The translations under genes and the position numbers were made by a program. Positions 7,806-14,298 of a stretch of DNA of 14,298 nucleotides are shown piece by piece (position 1 is the first letter of the stretch; the number at the start of each line of letters is the position of its first letter). The notes under the pieces were generated by a model. It had not been told where the DNA came from, searched no databases, and saw only the letters and a list, made by a program, of their open reading frames with translations. Origin of the DNA: an uncultured Spirochaetales bacterium (GTDB lineage Bacteria; UBP6; UBA1177); NCBI GenBank assembly GCA_902780365.1, contig CACZFE010000017.1:1-14298 (forward strand). The letters run 5' to 3'.

Positions 7806-10268
7806 TTATTTCCTGATTTTTGCTTCTATCGCCTCTTTTACGGCTAAGGCGAGTTCTTCCCTTGTTTTTCCTTCAGGGCTTATCGGCGGAAGATAGGTGA
7901 CATTGATTCTTTTGAAAGGATGGGGGAATTTTCTGTTTCTCGGGAACGCTTCGAAAGCTCCGTCGATCGCTACCGGAATGACAGGAACGTTGATTTCGCA
8001 GGCGAGAAGGGTGAAAGTCTGCTTGAATTCGCTGAGGCTTCCGTCGCGGCTGCGTGTCCCTTCCGGGAAGATCAGGACGTTGCGCCCTTTTTTGAGGACC
8101 GAGGCCATCCGTTTTATCGAATCGACGATCTCCTCGTCCTCACGCATGATTATGATGTTGTTGCGTTTCGCCATATATCTGCGCCACCATTGCTTGAAGT
8201 GCTTTCCTTTGGCGAAGCAGTAGGTCCTTTTGAACTCTTTCGCCGGGATTTTAGCCAGTACGAAAAGGGCATCGACCACGCTCTGGTGGTTTGCAGCGAA
8301 GATCACTGGTCCTTTCGGGATGTTCCCCGCGCCGTAAAAACGGACTTTGAAGAATGTTCTGACTGCGCTCACAAGGTAGAATCTGAGAAGTCTGTGGTAG
8401 AACGCGCTCCTCGGGAGTTCTATTTTGTCGAGGTTTTCCTTGAGAACGGTTTTCCAGTCCTGTTTCGCGTTGTCGGTTTTTCTGCTGCCGCGTTCTGTCG
8501 TGAAATCGGCGATTTTGCGCACTGTCGCAAGATTCTGGATGTCGGTTTCGCTGATTTTTATGCCGAACTCGGAATTTATGAACGACGCAAGTTCTATTTT
8601 GTCGAGAGAGTCGAGTCCGAGGTCGATTTCGATGTGGTCGTCGGGGAAGACCTCTTTTTCGCTTGTTTTTTTAATATATTCTGAGATCTTCGCGTATTCT
8701 TTGGTGTCGGGGATCTCGACTTCGGCCCGTTTTTCATCCTTGTGCTTCAAAAAATCGTCAAGTTTGAAACGCTGTATTTTTTCGAGTCTTGTTCTCGGCA
8801 GAGGCTGGTTCGTCAGCGTGAAATCAAGTATTTTTTTGTGATGAGATGCAGTTGAATTGTATTTGTCGATTATTTCCCAGCGGATATATTCCTCCAGATT
8901 CGGGATCTGCCGCTGGGCAAGTATTTTTTCATCAGGCCTGATTATGGCGCAGAGGACTCCGTTTTTTGCTATCACTGCGATCTCTTTGATCAAAGCATCG
9001 CTTCTTTCGATATCCTGCTCTATTTCGGTCGGATTTACGTTTTTGCCGTTTCCAAGGATTATTATCTCTTTTTTTCTGCCCGTTATGCAGAGGTTGCCGT
9101 CTTTGTCGAAATGGCCGAGATCGCCTGTGTAGAGCCAGCCGTCACGCAGAACTTCGGCAGTTTCTTCGGGGCGGTTGTAGTAGCCTTTCATAATGTTTTT
9201 ACCGGTCGCAACGATCTCGCCGTCAACGATTTTGACTGTTCCTTTCGCGAGTTCGGTCCCGACGCATCCCGCCTTGCCTTTGCCGGGACGCGGGAAAGTT
9301 ATCATCGGGCTTGCTTCGGTCATTCCGTAGCCGTCGCCTATAGTGAATCCGAGCACTTTGAAGCAGTTCCATACCTCTGGATCGAGTTTCGCGCCGCCGC
9401 AGATGAAGTGTTTCATGTTTCCGCCGAACTTTTTCGCGACAGATTTAAAAATTATCTTTGAAAAAGTGGTGCTGTTCGCGATTTTTGCGATTTTGAATAT
9501 CGCTTTCGTAATGAATCCTGAGTTTATTTTCTGCATTATTCCTTTCATCAGCATTTCGTAGAATCTGGGAACCGCAAGGATCATCGTCGGATGGCTCTTT
9601 TCCATCATTTTTGCGATGTCAGAAGCCTGGAGCGAAGGGCAGATAACGGCTCTTCCGCCGCCTAAAAGCGGAGCGACTACCGTTCCCAGAAGCGGAAAGA
9701 CGTGGTGCAGCGGAAGGATCATCAGGACGATATCGCTGCTTGTGTAGTAACCGCATTCCTGAAGCGCATCCATATTCGCCATGATGTTGCGGCACGAAAG
9801 CATGACACCTTTCGGAGATCCGGTCGTGCCGGAAGTGTAGATTATAAGTGACGTTTTTTCTTTGTCTTCGACATCGAAATCGGCCGCTTCGTATTTGGAA
9901 ATGTCGCCGCGTATTTCCTCGAAGACGAGTTTTCTCACGTTTTTGCCTGAAACGGCAATTGCTTTTTCGACATTTTCGCGCACTTTTTCCGAAAAGCAGA
10001 TAGTATCCGGTCCGCAGTCGTCTATGATGTAGGCTATTTCTTCCGGAGTGCTCATGAAATCGACAGGAACCACGATCCCGCCTGATTTCCAGACGGCGTA
10101 AAACGTGTAGATGTATTCCGGTCTGTTCTCGCTGATGATTATTACTCTTTTTCCGTCGAGGTTCCCGAGTATATCAGAGAAAAGCGAGGACGTTTTGAGC
10201 AGCGTGCTGTAAGAAATTTCAGAATTTTCAGTTACTATAGCGATATTATTGCTGTTTTTCAGAAACAT
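7806..10268 (-). CDS. tri-domain acyl-activating enzyme, acyl carrier and PlsC-type acyltransferase
   Basis: 820 residues; AGGAGG (10274-10279, minus strand) lies 5 nt before the ATG. Residues 1 to about 510 are an AMP-forming acyl-CoA/acyl-ACP synthetase: P-loop Y-T-S-G-T-T-G-S-P-K-G (144-154), G-Y-G-M-T-E-A (313-319), G-W-L-Y-T-G-D (377-383), and the catalytic lysine region R-L-E-K-I-Q-R near 497. Residues about 520-592 are an acyl carrier domain with the phosphopantetheine serine in G-L-D-S-L (Ser554). Residues about 620-820 are a lysophospholipid-type acyltransferase with N-H-x4-D (H661, D666) and F-P-E-G-T-R (734-739). The likely role is activating a free fatty acid, loading it on its own carrier domain and acylating a lysolipid at the membrane. 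E. coli Aas has related activities, but with the acyltransferase first and no internal carrier. The exact substrate is not visible. It converges with the dikinase-like gene, 3 nt apart. Confidence 0.9.
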   Translation of the reverse strand: MFLKNSNNIAIVTENSEISYSTLLKTSSLFSDILGNLDGKRVIIISENRPEYIYTFYAVWKSGGIVVPVDFMSTPEEIAYIIDDCGPDTICFSEKVRENVEKAIAVSGKNVRKLVFEEIRGDISKYEAADFDVEDKEKTSLIIYTSGTTGSPKGVMLSCRNIMANMDALQECGYYTSSDIVLMILPLHHVFPLLGTVVAPLLGGGRAVICPSLQASDIAKMMEKSHPTMILAVPRFYEMLMKGIMQKINSGFITKAIFKIAKIANSTTFSKIIFKSVAKKFGGNMKHFICGGAKLDPEVWNCFKVLGFTIGDGYGMTEASPMITFPRPGKGKAGCVGTELAKGTVKIVDGEIVATGKNIMKGYYNRPEETAEVLRDGWLYTGDLGHFDKDGNLCITGRKKEIIILGNGKNVNPTEIEQDIERSDALIKEIAVIAKNGVLCAIIRPDEKILAQRQIPNLEEYIRWEIIDKYNSTASHHKKILDFTLTNQPLPRTRLEKIQRFKLDDFLKHKDEKRAEVEIPDTKEYAKISEYIKKTSEKEVFPDDHIEIDLGLDSLDKIELASFINSEFGIKISETDIQNLATVRKIADFTTERGSRKTDNAKQDWKTVLKENLDKIELPRSAFYHRLLRFYLVSAVRTFFKVRFYGAGNIPKGPVIFAANHQSVVDALFVLAKIPAKEFKRTYCFAKGKHFKQWWRRYMAKRNNIIIMREDEEIVDSIKRMASVLKKGRNVLIFPEGTRSRDGSLSEFKQTFTLLACEINVPVIPVAIDGAFEAFPRNRKFPHPFKRINVTYLPPISPEGKTREELALAVKEAIEAKIRK

Positions 10269-10298
10269 CTCTTCCTCCTCGGGCAGAAAAAACGTTGC

Positions 10299-10327
10299 AT
10301 ATTATTTGTTTCGGCATGAAAAGTAAA
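10299..10327 (-). promoter_or_regulatory. candidate promoter of the acyltransferase fusion gene
   Basis: On the minus strand TTTACT (10322-10327) is followed after exactly 17 nt by TAATAT (10299-10304). A run of six T (10287-10292) and the AGGAGG site follow before the start codon at 10268. This is the best-spaced -35/-10 pair in the window. It shares the 152-nt divergent region with the promoter of the glycosyltransferase. Confidence 0.45.
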
Positions 10328-10377
10328 GATACCGGCGGTTTTGATCTCAGCAATCTTTTTATTTTCTCAAAAAATAT

Positions 10378-10397
10378 TATAATGCGCCGCTTTTTTT
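10378..10397 (+). promoter_or_regulatory. candidate promoter of the glycosyltransferase gene
   Basis: A perfect -10 hexamer TATAAT (10378-10383) is followed by the GC-only stretch GCGCCGC after one base overlap region (10384-10390) and seven T (10391-10397). No good -35 is seen at the usual distance. The arrangement closely resembles that at 3658-3683 upstream of the dikinase-like gene. Confidence 0.45.
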
Positions 10398-10420
10398 GAT
10401 TGTTTGAACATCGGTGATTT

Positions 10421-11131
10421 ATGAAACTTTCGGTTTTGATTCCGGTTTACAACGAGGAAAAAACACTCGATTTGATTTTTGCAAAAGTTCTTGAACTTGA
10501 AAAATCGCCTTTGATCGATGAACTCGAAGTTATCGCTGTCGATGATTGCTCAAAAGATAACTCATTGAATTTATTAAAAAAATATAAATCTGGCGGCAAA
10601 ATAAAATTATTTCATCACGAAAATAACCAGGGCAAGGGCGCGGCGGTCAGAACGGCAATGGCGAATGCGACAGGCGATTATGTCGTATTTCAGGACGCAG
10701 ATCTGGAATATGACCCGCAGGATCTGCTGAAAATGCTTGGCTATGCTGTCAAAAACGATGCCGATGTCCTTTACGGAAGCCGTTTCTTGGGAAAAAAAAC
10801 AAGTCCGCTAGGGAAATTTCACTATTTCGTGAATGCGGGACTTACGACGTTATCCAATCTTCTGACAGGCTTGAAGCTCACTGACATGGAAACCTGCTAC
10901 AAAATGTTCAAAGGCGGGATTTTGAAAGAGATAAACATCGAAGAAGACCGCTTCGGTATCGAGCCCGAAATCACGGCGAAAGTCGCGAAGCTCTGCTCCG
11001 TTAAAGATCTAAAAATCGATGAAATGCCGATAAGCTATAACCCGCGCAAATCCGATGAAGGTAAAAAAATCGGAGCCAAAGACGGCTTGCGTGCTGTTTA
11101 TATTATCTTGAAATACGGTTTCTTCGGATAA
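10421..11131 (+). CDS. family-2 glycosyltransferase, polyprenyl-phosphate sugar synthase type
   Basis: 236 residues, the usual length for a dolichol-phosphate-mannose-synthase-like glycosyltransferase without C-terminal membrane segments. A G-G-T-G-A stretch at 10413-10417 is a modest ribosome binding site for the ATG. Motifs in order are I-P-V-Y-N-E-E (7-13), the nucleotide-binding D-D at 41-42, and the metal-binding Q-D-A-D-L-E-Y-D-P (91-99). These are followed by G-S-R-F (119-122), T-D-M-E-T-C-Y-K-M-F (154-163), E-P-E-I (181-184) and R-K-S-D-E-G-K-K-I (209-217). The last three are typical of the enzymes that transfer a hexose from a nucleotide sugar to a polyprenyl phosphate at the inner face of the membrane. 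Sugar identity cannot be read from the sequence. It is transcribed alone, divergently from the lipid acyltransferase gene, and ends 23 nt from the convergent HD gene. A role in envelope glycan or glycolipid synthesis is inferred. Confidence 0.9.
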   Translation: MKLSVLIPVYNEEKTLDLIFAKVLELEKSPLIDELEVIAVDDCSKDNSLNLLKKYKSGGKIKLFHHENNQGKGAAVRTAMANATGDYVVFQDADLEYDPQDLLKMLGYAVKNDADVLYGSRFLGKKTSPLGKFHYFVNAGLTTLSNLLTGLKLTDMETCYKMFKGGILKEINIEEDRFGIEPEITAKVAKLCSVKDLKIDEMPISYNPRKSDEGKKIGAKDGLRAVYIILKYGFFG

Positions 11132-11154
11132 AACGTTACGGCGTCACGATGTAA

Positions 11155-12609
11155 TTATTTCGAAGTTTCTTCGCTGAACGAGTCGAGCATCGCCTTGACG
11201 GTTTCCGGCGGAAGTCTGAAATGGAGTCCTTTCGGGATTTCAAGAAGTTCATGCGGATAGAATGTTTCGATCCCGACAAAATTCATGTTTCTGTCGAGAA
11301 TTGCCGCTTTGCCTTTTCTTCCTGTCGTTCTGAAAACATCAAGCGAGCACGCAAGCTGTTTTTTGCCGATGACGCGCAGCACTGTTCCGGGAGGGAAGAT
11401 CCCAAGCGCACTGAAAAGCGCTTTGACGGTGACTTTGGCAAAACAGCGCATATCTGCCATTTTGAAAAGCTGTTCTATCGCTTCAGGGCGTTTCATCGGC
11501 ATTGTTTTTCTTGCGGGCCACCAGCGTGTCGCCAGGTCGTAGTAGTCGCATACTTTTATCAGTTCGCCCAAAGGTGTCGACATTATCGGTTTTTCGGGCG
11601 GGATAGGCTTGCAGTCGAAAGTGTAGGTCGTGTGGTGTAGTCCGGCGGTGATCGCAGCTTCCATCATTGCGAAGTTGAGCGAATTGAGCCTGCTCAAAAC
11701 CGCGAATCCGTTCTGACAGTGCTCGATGACTTCTCCGCGGGAGTCTTCAGGAAGGTCGATGTCGTGAAAGTATGCCGCCATGCCGATTCTTGTAAGAAGC
11801 GAACGGTCTATGCCGAGCTGGACTCCGGCTGCGATGCTGAGTATCGCCGTGTTTGTAAGGTGTGTCGCAATCATTTTGCCGCGGAGGCTGTTTATTGAGG
11901 CGAGAACGAGAATATGCGATTCCTGTGAATCTTCCGAACCGTCACACATCATATCGATAGTGTTCTGGATGTTACGCATAGCCTTTCTGAGCGGCATCGG
12001 ACGGTTTTCCTTGATTTTTGTCTTGAACATCGAGTGGTCAAGGATCATATTGCGGTAGGTGAGACGCGCAAGCTGGCTTTTGTTCAGGATGTTGAAGAGG
12101 TCGTCTCCGCCTGAACTGTCGCGCTGTGTTATCTGGATTTTTATGTTTTTGTTTCTAAGTTTTTGTTCGAAGCGGCTGAAAACGACATCAGGTTTGGAAT
12201 TTGACTTCATTACCTCCTGGCCTGTGAGGACAAATTCGACGATTTCGCTGATTCCGCTCTCTTTCGGAAAGATCATAGTCGCAACCTGCAGGTGGATGAA
12301 AAAATCCTCGAGCTCTTCGAAAGAGATGCTTGAGCCTTTTTTTCTCCTGACTCTGACATCGTTAAGCATGAAGTCGTTGCCGTTGAAAGTGAAGTCGAAA
12401 AACGCTTCCGTGGTGAACAGGAATTTTATGTTTTCGTTCAGCTTTTCGGTGTTCTTTTCGACAGTGTCGTTTCCAGGGCCGTAAAGGCGGAGAGATTTCA
12501 CAAGTGCATTGAAGGCGACTGTGAAATCATACATCCTCGCTCTTTCTATACGGTCGGAATTTTCAAAGAAATCCGATGATATGACATTTTTCTGTTGTTC
12601 TTCGCTCAT
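11155..12609 (-). CDS. HD-GYP-like domain protein lacking the GYP motif
   Basis: 484 residues. Residues 1 to about 200 form an N-terminal region with R-L-Y-G-P-G-N-D (41-48), a type of stretch I associate with regulatory HD proteins of deltaproteobacteria-like bacteria, but I cannot name the family. Residues about 235-400 resemble the HD-GYP fold. They have His250 in A-T-H-L-T-N, the metal-binding pair H282-D283 in Y-F-H-D-I-D, His297, H325-H326 in G-L-H-H-T-T, and C-D-Y-Y-D-L-A-T (354-361), which matches the A-D-x-Y-D-A-L-T helix of the family. The G-Y-P motif expected soon after H326 is missing. HD-GYP proteins normally hydrolyse cyclic di-GMP; whether this one does, acts on another substrate, or only binds is open. 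Residues about 405-480 may form a small C-terminal beta domain. The ATG overlaps the upstream HEAT gene stop as ATGA, with AAGGAT about 9 nt upstream, so the two are probably translationally coupled. Confidence 0.8.
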   Translation of the reverse strand: MSEEQQKNVISSDFFENSDRIERARMYDFTVAFNALVKSLRLYGPGNDTVEKNTEKLNENIKFLFTTEAFFDFTFNGNDFMLNDVRVRRKKGSSISFEELEDFFIHLQVATMIFPKESGISEIVEFVLTGQEVMKSNSKPDVVFSRFEQKLRNKNIKIQITQRDSSGGDDLFNILNKSQLARLTYRNMILDHSMFKTKIKENRPMPLRKAMRNIQNTIDMMCDGSEDSQESHILVLASINSLRGKMIATHLTNTAILSIAAGVQLGIDRSLLTRIGMAAYFHDIDLPEDSRGEVIEHCQNGFAVLSRLNSLNFAMMEAAITAGLHHTTYTFDCKPIPPEKPIMSTPLGELIKVCDYYDLATRWWPARKTMPMKRPEAIEQLFKMADMRCFAKVTVKALFSALGIFPPGTVLRVIGKKQLACSLDVFRTTGRKGKAAILDRNMNFVGIETFYPHELLEIPKGLHFRLPPETVKAMLDSFSEETSK

Positions 12610-14298
12610 AAGTATTTATCCTTGATTTTATTGACTATTTTTACTGTTTCCTTGTTGCCGGCCGAGAGAGATCTGTCAATGAATTTTCTCGCTTCAGGAT
12701 TGTTCCGGTAGTAGAAAATCGCTTTGTAGAACTCTTCTTTTGCTGTAGTTACGGTTTTGTTGAAAAGGCTTCCCGAAGCCGTAAGCATTCCGCCGGAAGC
12801 CGGAAAAAGTTCCGTGAAAATTTCTGGTTTGAGGAGGCGGCAGAAAGCCTGAAGCTCATCCTGTTTCATTTTTGCAAGCGAGCTTATTTCAGCGGCGCGG
12901 ACGATGAATTTTGAAAAATGGGTCATGGTCGTAGCTTTCTGTATCGCCTGGATCGCAGCGAGCCTTACATCATGATCTTCGGTCAGAAGGTGCTGTCCGA
13001 GAAGGTCGAAAAGATCGTATCTGCGCATCGAAATTATCATATTGAATATTTCATCGACCTCTTCGGGATCAAGTTTTTTGAGGTTATGGACAAGAAGAAG
13101 CCTGTTTACGATCGGTTTTATCGCAATGTCATCCTTGAGTTCGAGAATTTTCTGAATCGCCGCACTTCTGACATCTCTTGCCGACGAGAAAACAGCCCTT
13201 TCAAGTGCCGGGAGAGCCTCTTCGATTGAAAATTCCATGAGAAGTGCGAGCGCCTCGATTCGTGCTTGTTTCTGCGGATGGGAAACTGTTGCCCTTATCG
13301 CAGGAACGATTCGCGGATCTTTCTTGTCTTTCATAAGAGCAAGGGCGTTTCTGACAACTTTCCAGTCTGAATGTCTGGTCAGTGCGATGAGCTCGTCGCT
13401 TATCGGAAGATACTTTGCACAACTTTTTATTACCGCTATACGGGTGTCTTTGGAGTCGATACTGTTGATCTTCGAAAGGAGAAAATCCATTTTTTTCGAA
13501 GGAATCAGGGCAAAAAATTCGCCGATTACCGCAAGTTCCTCTTCAGGAATATCTTCAACAGAGAAGAAGAAATCGCTTAAAAACTCTTCATTTTCGAGGT
13601 CGGAAAATGTTTCTTTTATTTTCTGCGAGTATTCAGGATGAGTCGTTTTGAGCTGTTCGGCTATGGTTTTCAGTGTTGTTATGAAGAGTATCGCACCGCT
13701 TATCGAGCCGAAGAGAAGCAGCTTTTCCCAAAGAGAAACGGCGGTGTCGAGCAGTTCTTTTCCGGCTTTTGTTCCCTGACTGCTCATGAGTCTTGATGAA
13801 AGCTCTTTCAAAAAGCGGTTTACGACAAAAGCATCGCTGTTTCTTTTTAGGGCTTCGTCGAATTTGAACATCTCCATTTTACCGACGATGTAGTTCGAAA
13901 GCCGCTGGTTGAGAAGTTCCTTGCGCTCGTTGAAATCTATTTGAATATCATCTTTCAGAATCAGATCGGAATATTTCTCAAAGTCAGTTGTTTCGAAATC
14001 GGGGGATTTGGCCATTTCGTGCGGAGAGTTTCCCGATCCGTCTTTTCCGTCCTCCTTGTCTATTTCTCCGATGCCGCCGAAACCCAGACCGTAGGAGAGT
14101 TCTTCGACAAGAAACGGGGTGAAAGTGTTTTCAGAATCGTTTGATATCGAGATGTTCTGTTTTATCAGCTCGTCCTCGGTGATGTAGCCGATATTAGTGA
14201 AGTTGTAGTCCCAGAGCAGGGTCGAAAGGTCATAGTCCTCGTTTGCAAACAGTGTGCACTGTGCAAGAACGTTGAAAAGCTGGCTGATTTCCTCTTTC
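12606..14298 (-). CDS. HEAT-repeat protein, N-terminus beyond the window edge
   Basis: 564 residues are visible. The frame stays open from the stop at 12606 to the right edge, so the true start lies outside. The ATG at 14015 is internal: the 94 codons before it are ordinary protein sequence (for example F-L-V-E-E-L-S-Y-G-L-G), there are no stops, and no ribosome binding site precedes that ATG. The middle, about visible residues 300-405, has the paired-helix pattern of HEAT repeats (for example S-D-W-K-V-V-R-N-A-L and A-R-D-V-R-S-A-A-I). A further unit lies near 440 (H-D-V-R-L-A-A-I). HEAT repeats usually form a protein-binding scaffold. No signal peptide is visible and no sure membrane segment. 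It overlaps the downstream HD gene by 4 nt, so the two products probably act together, perhaps with the HEAT protein recruiting or regulating the HD protein; that is inference. Confidence 0.8.
   Translation of the reverse strand, partial: KEEISQLFNVLAQCTLFANEDYDLSTLLWDYNFTNIGYITEDELIKQNISISNDSENTFTPFLVEELSYGLGFGGIGEIDKEDGKDGSGNSPHEMAKSPDFETTDFEKYSDLILKDDIQIDFNERKELLNQRLSNYIVGKMEMFKFDEALKRNSDAFVVNRFLKELSSRLMSSQGTKAGKELLDTAVSLWEKLLLFGSISGAILFITTLKTIAEQLKTTHPEYSQKIKETFSDLENEEFLSDFFFSVEDIPEEELAVIGEFFALIPSKKMDFLLSKINSIDSKDTRIAVIKSCAKYLPISDELIALTRHSDWKVVRNALALMKDKKDPRIVPAIRATVSHPQKQARIEALALLMEFSIEEALPALERAVFSSARDVRSAAIQKILELKDDIAIKPIVNRLLLVHNLKKLDPEEVDEIFNMIISMRRYDLFDLLGQHLLTEDHDVRLAAIQAIQKATTMTHFSKFIVRAAEISSLAKMKQDELQAFCRLLKPEIFTELFPASGGMLTASGSLFNKTVTTAKEEFYKAIFYYRNNPEARKFIDRSLSAGNKETVKIVNKIKDKYL

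Noticed and set aside
7920..8684. 254-codon plus-strand open frame
   Set aside because: It lies antisense to the acyl carrier and PlsC domains of the acyltransferase fusion, whose catalytic motifs are intact on the other strand. It is a shadow frame.
11132..11173. CGAAG-TTT-CTTCG hairpin near the convergent ends as a terminator
   Set aside because: The stem is 5 bp with a 3-nt loop, lies inside the HD gene coding end and has no T-run on either strand.

Overview
The window carries five protein-coding genes that I consider complete or near-complete, one of which runs off the right edge, plus the debris of at least one broken gene. The organism looks like a Gram-negative bacterium of moderate, AT-leaning base composition. 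Evidence for this is a lipobox signal peptide with Ser at +2, strong GGAGG-type ribosome binding sites, and DUF1566/EGF-like surface lipoproteins with a long Asp/Glu linker. Such lipoproteins recall uncultured deltaproteobacteria- or myxobacteria-like lineages, but the sequence alone does not fix the taxon. No RNA genes, CRISPR arrays, phage genes or intact insertion sequences were seen.

Layout, left to right. (1) 126-3335 (+) encodes a 1069-residue cysteine-rich lipoprotein. It is built from two tandem copies of a large module, each with a GQD segment, two DUF1566 domains and a run of EGF-like repeats. (2) 3332-3719 is a gene graveyard and promoter region. It holds the first codons of a paralogous lipoprotein overlapping the stop of the first gene, a 14-nt direct repeat, an orphan DUF1566 fragment and a candidate promoter. 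(3) 3720-7802 (+) encodes a 1360-residue protein whose C-terminal third is a pyruvate-phosphate-dikinase-type ATP-grasp plus phosphohistidine swivel domain. It lacks the PEP/pyruvate barrel and has about 880 unrecognised residues in front. (4) 7806-10268 (-) converges on it with a 3-nt gap and encodes an acyl-activating enzyme, acyl carrier and PlsC acyltransferase in one chain. (5) 10269-10420 is a divergent promoter region. (6) 10421-11131 (+) is a family-2 glycosyltransferase of the polyprenyl-phosphate sugar synthase type. (7) 11155-12609 and 12606-14298 (both -) form an operon with a 4-nt ATGA overlap: a HEAT-repeat protein (5' end outside the window) followed by an HD-GYP-like protein that lacks the GYP motif.

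The genes do not form one obvious pathway. The lipid acyltransferase and the glycosyltransferase are divergent neighbours and may both serve the cell envelope. The HEAT/HD pair looks like a regulatory or signalling unit. The lipoprotein and the decayed paralog behind it look like a recombining family of surface proteins. The best candidate for undescribed biology is the dikinase-like protein: it keeps the catalytic elements for ATP-dependent histidine phosphorylation but has no recognisable acceptor domain.
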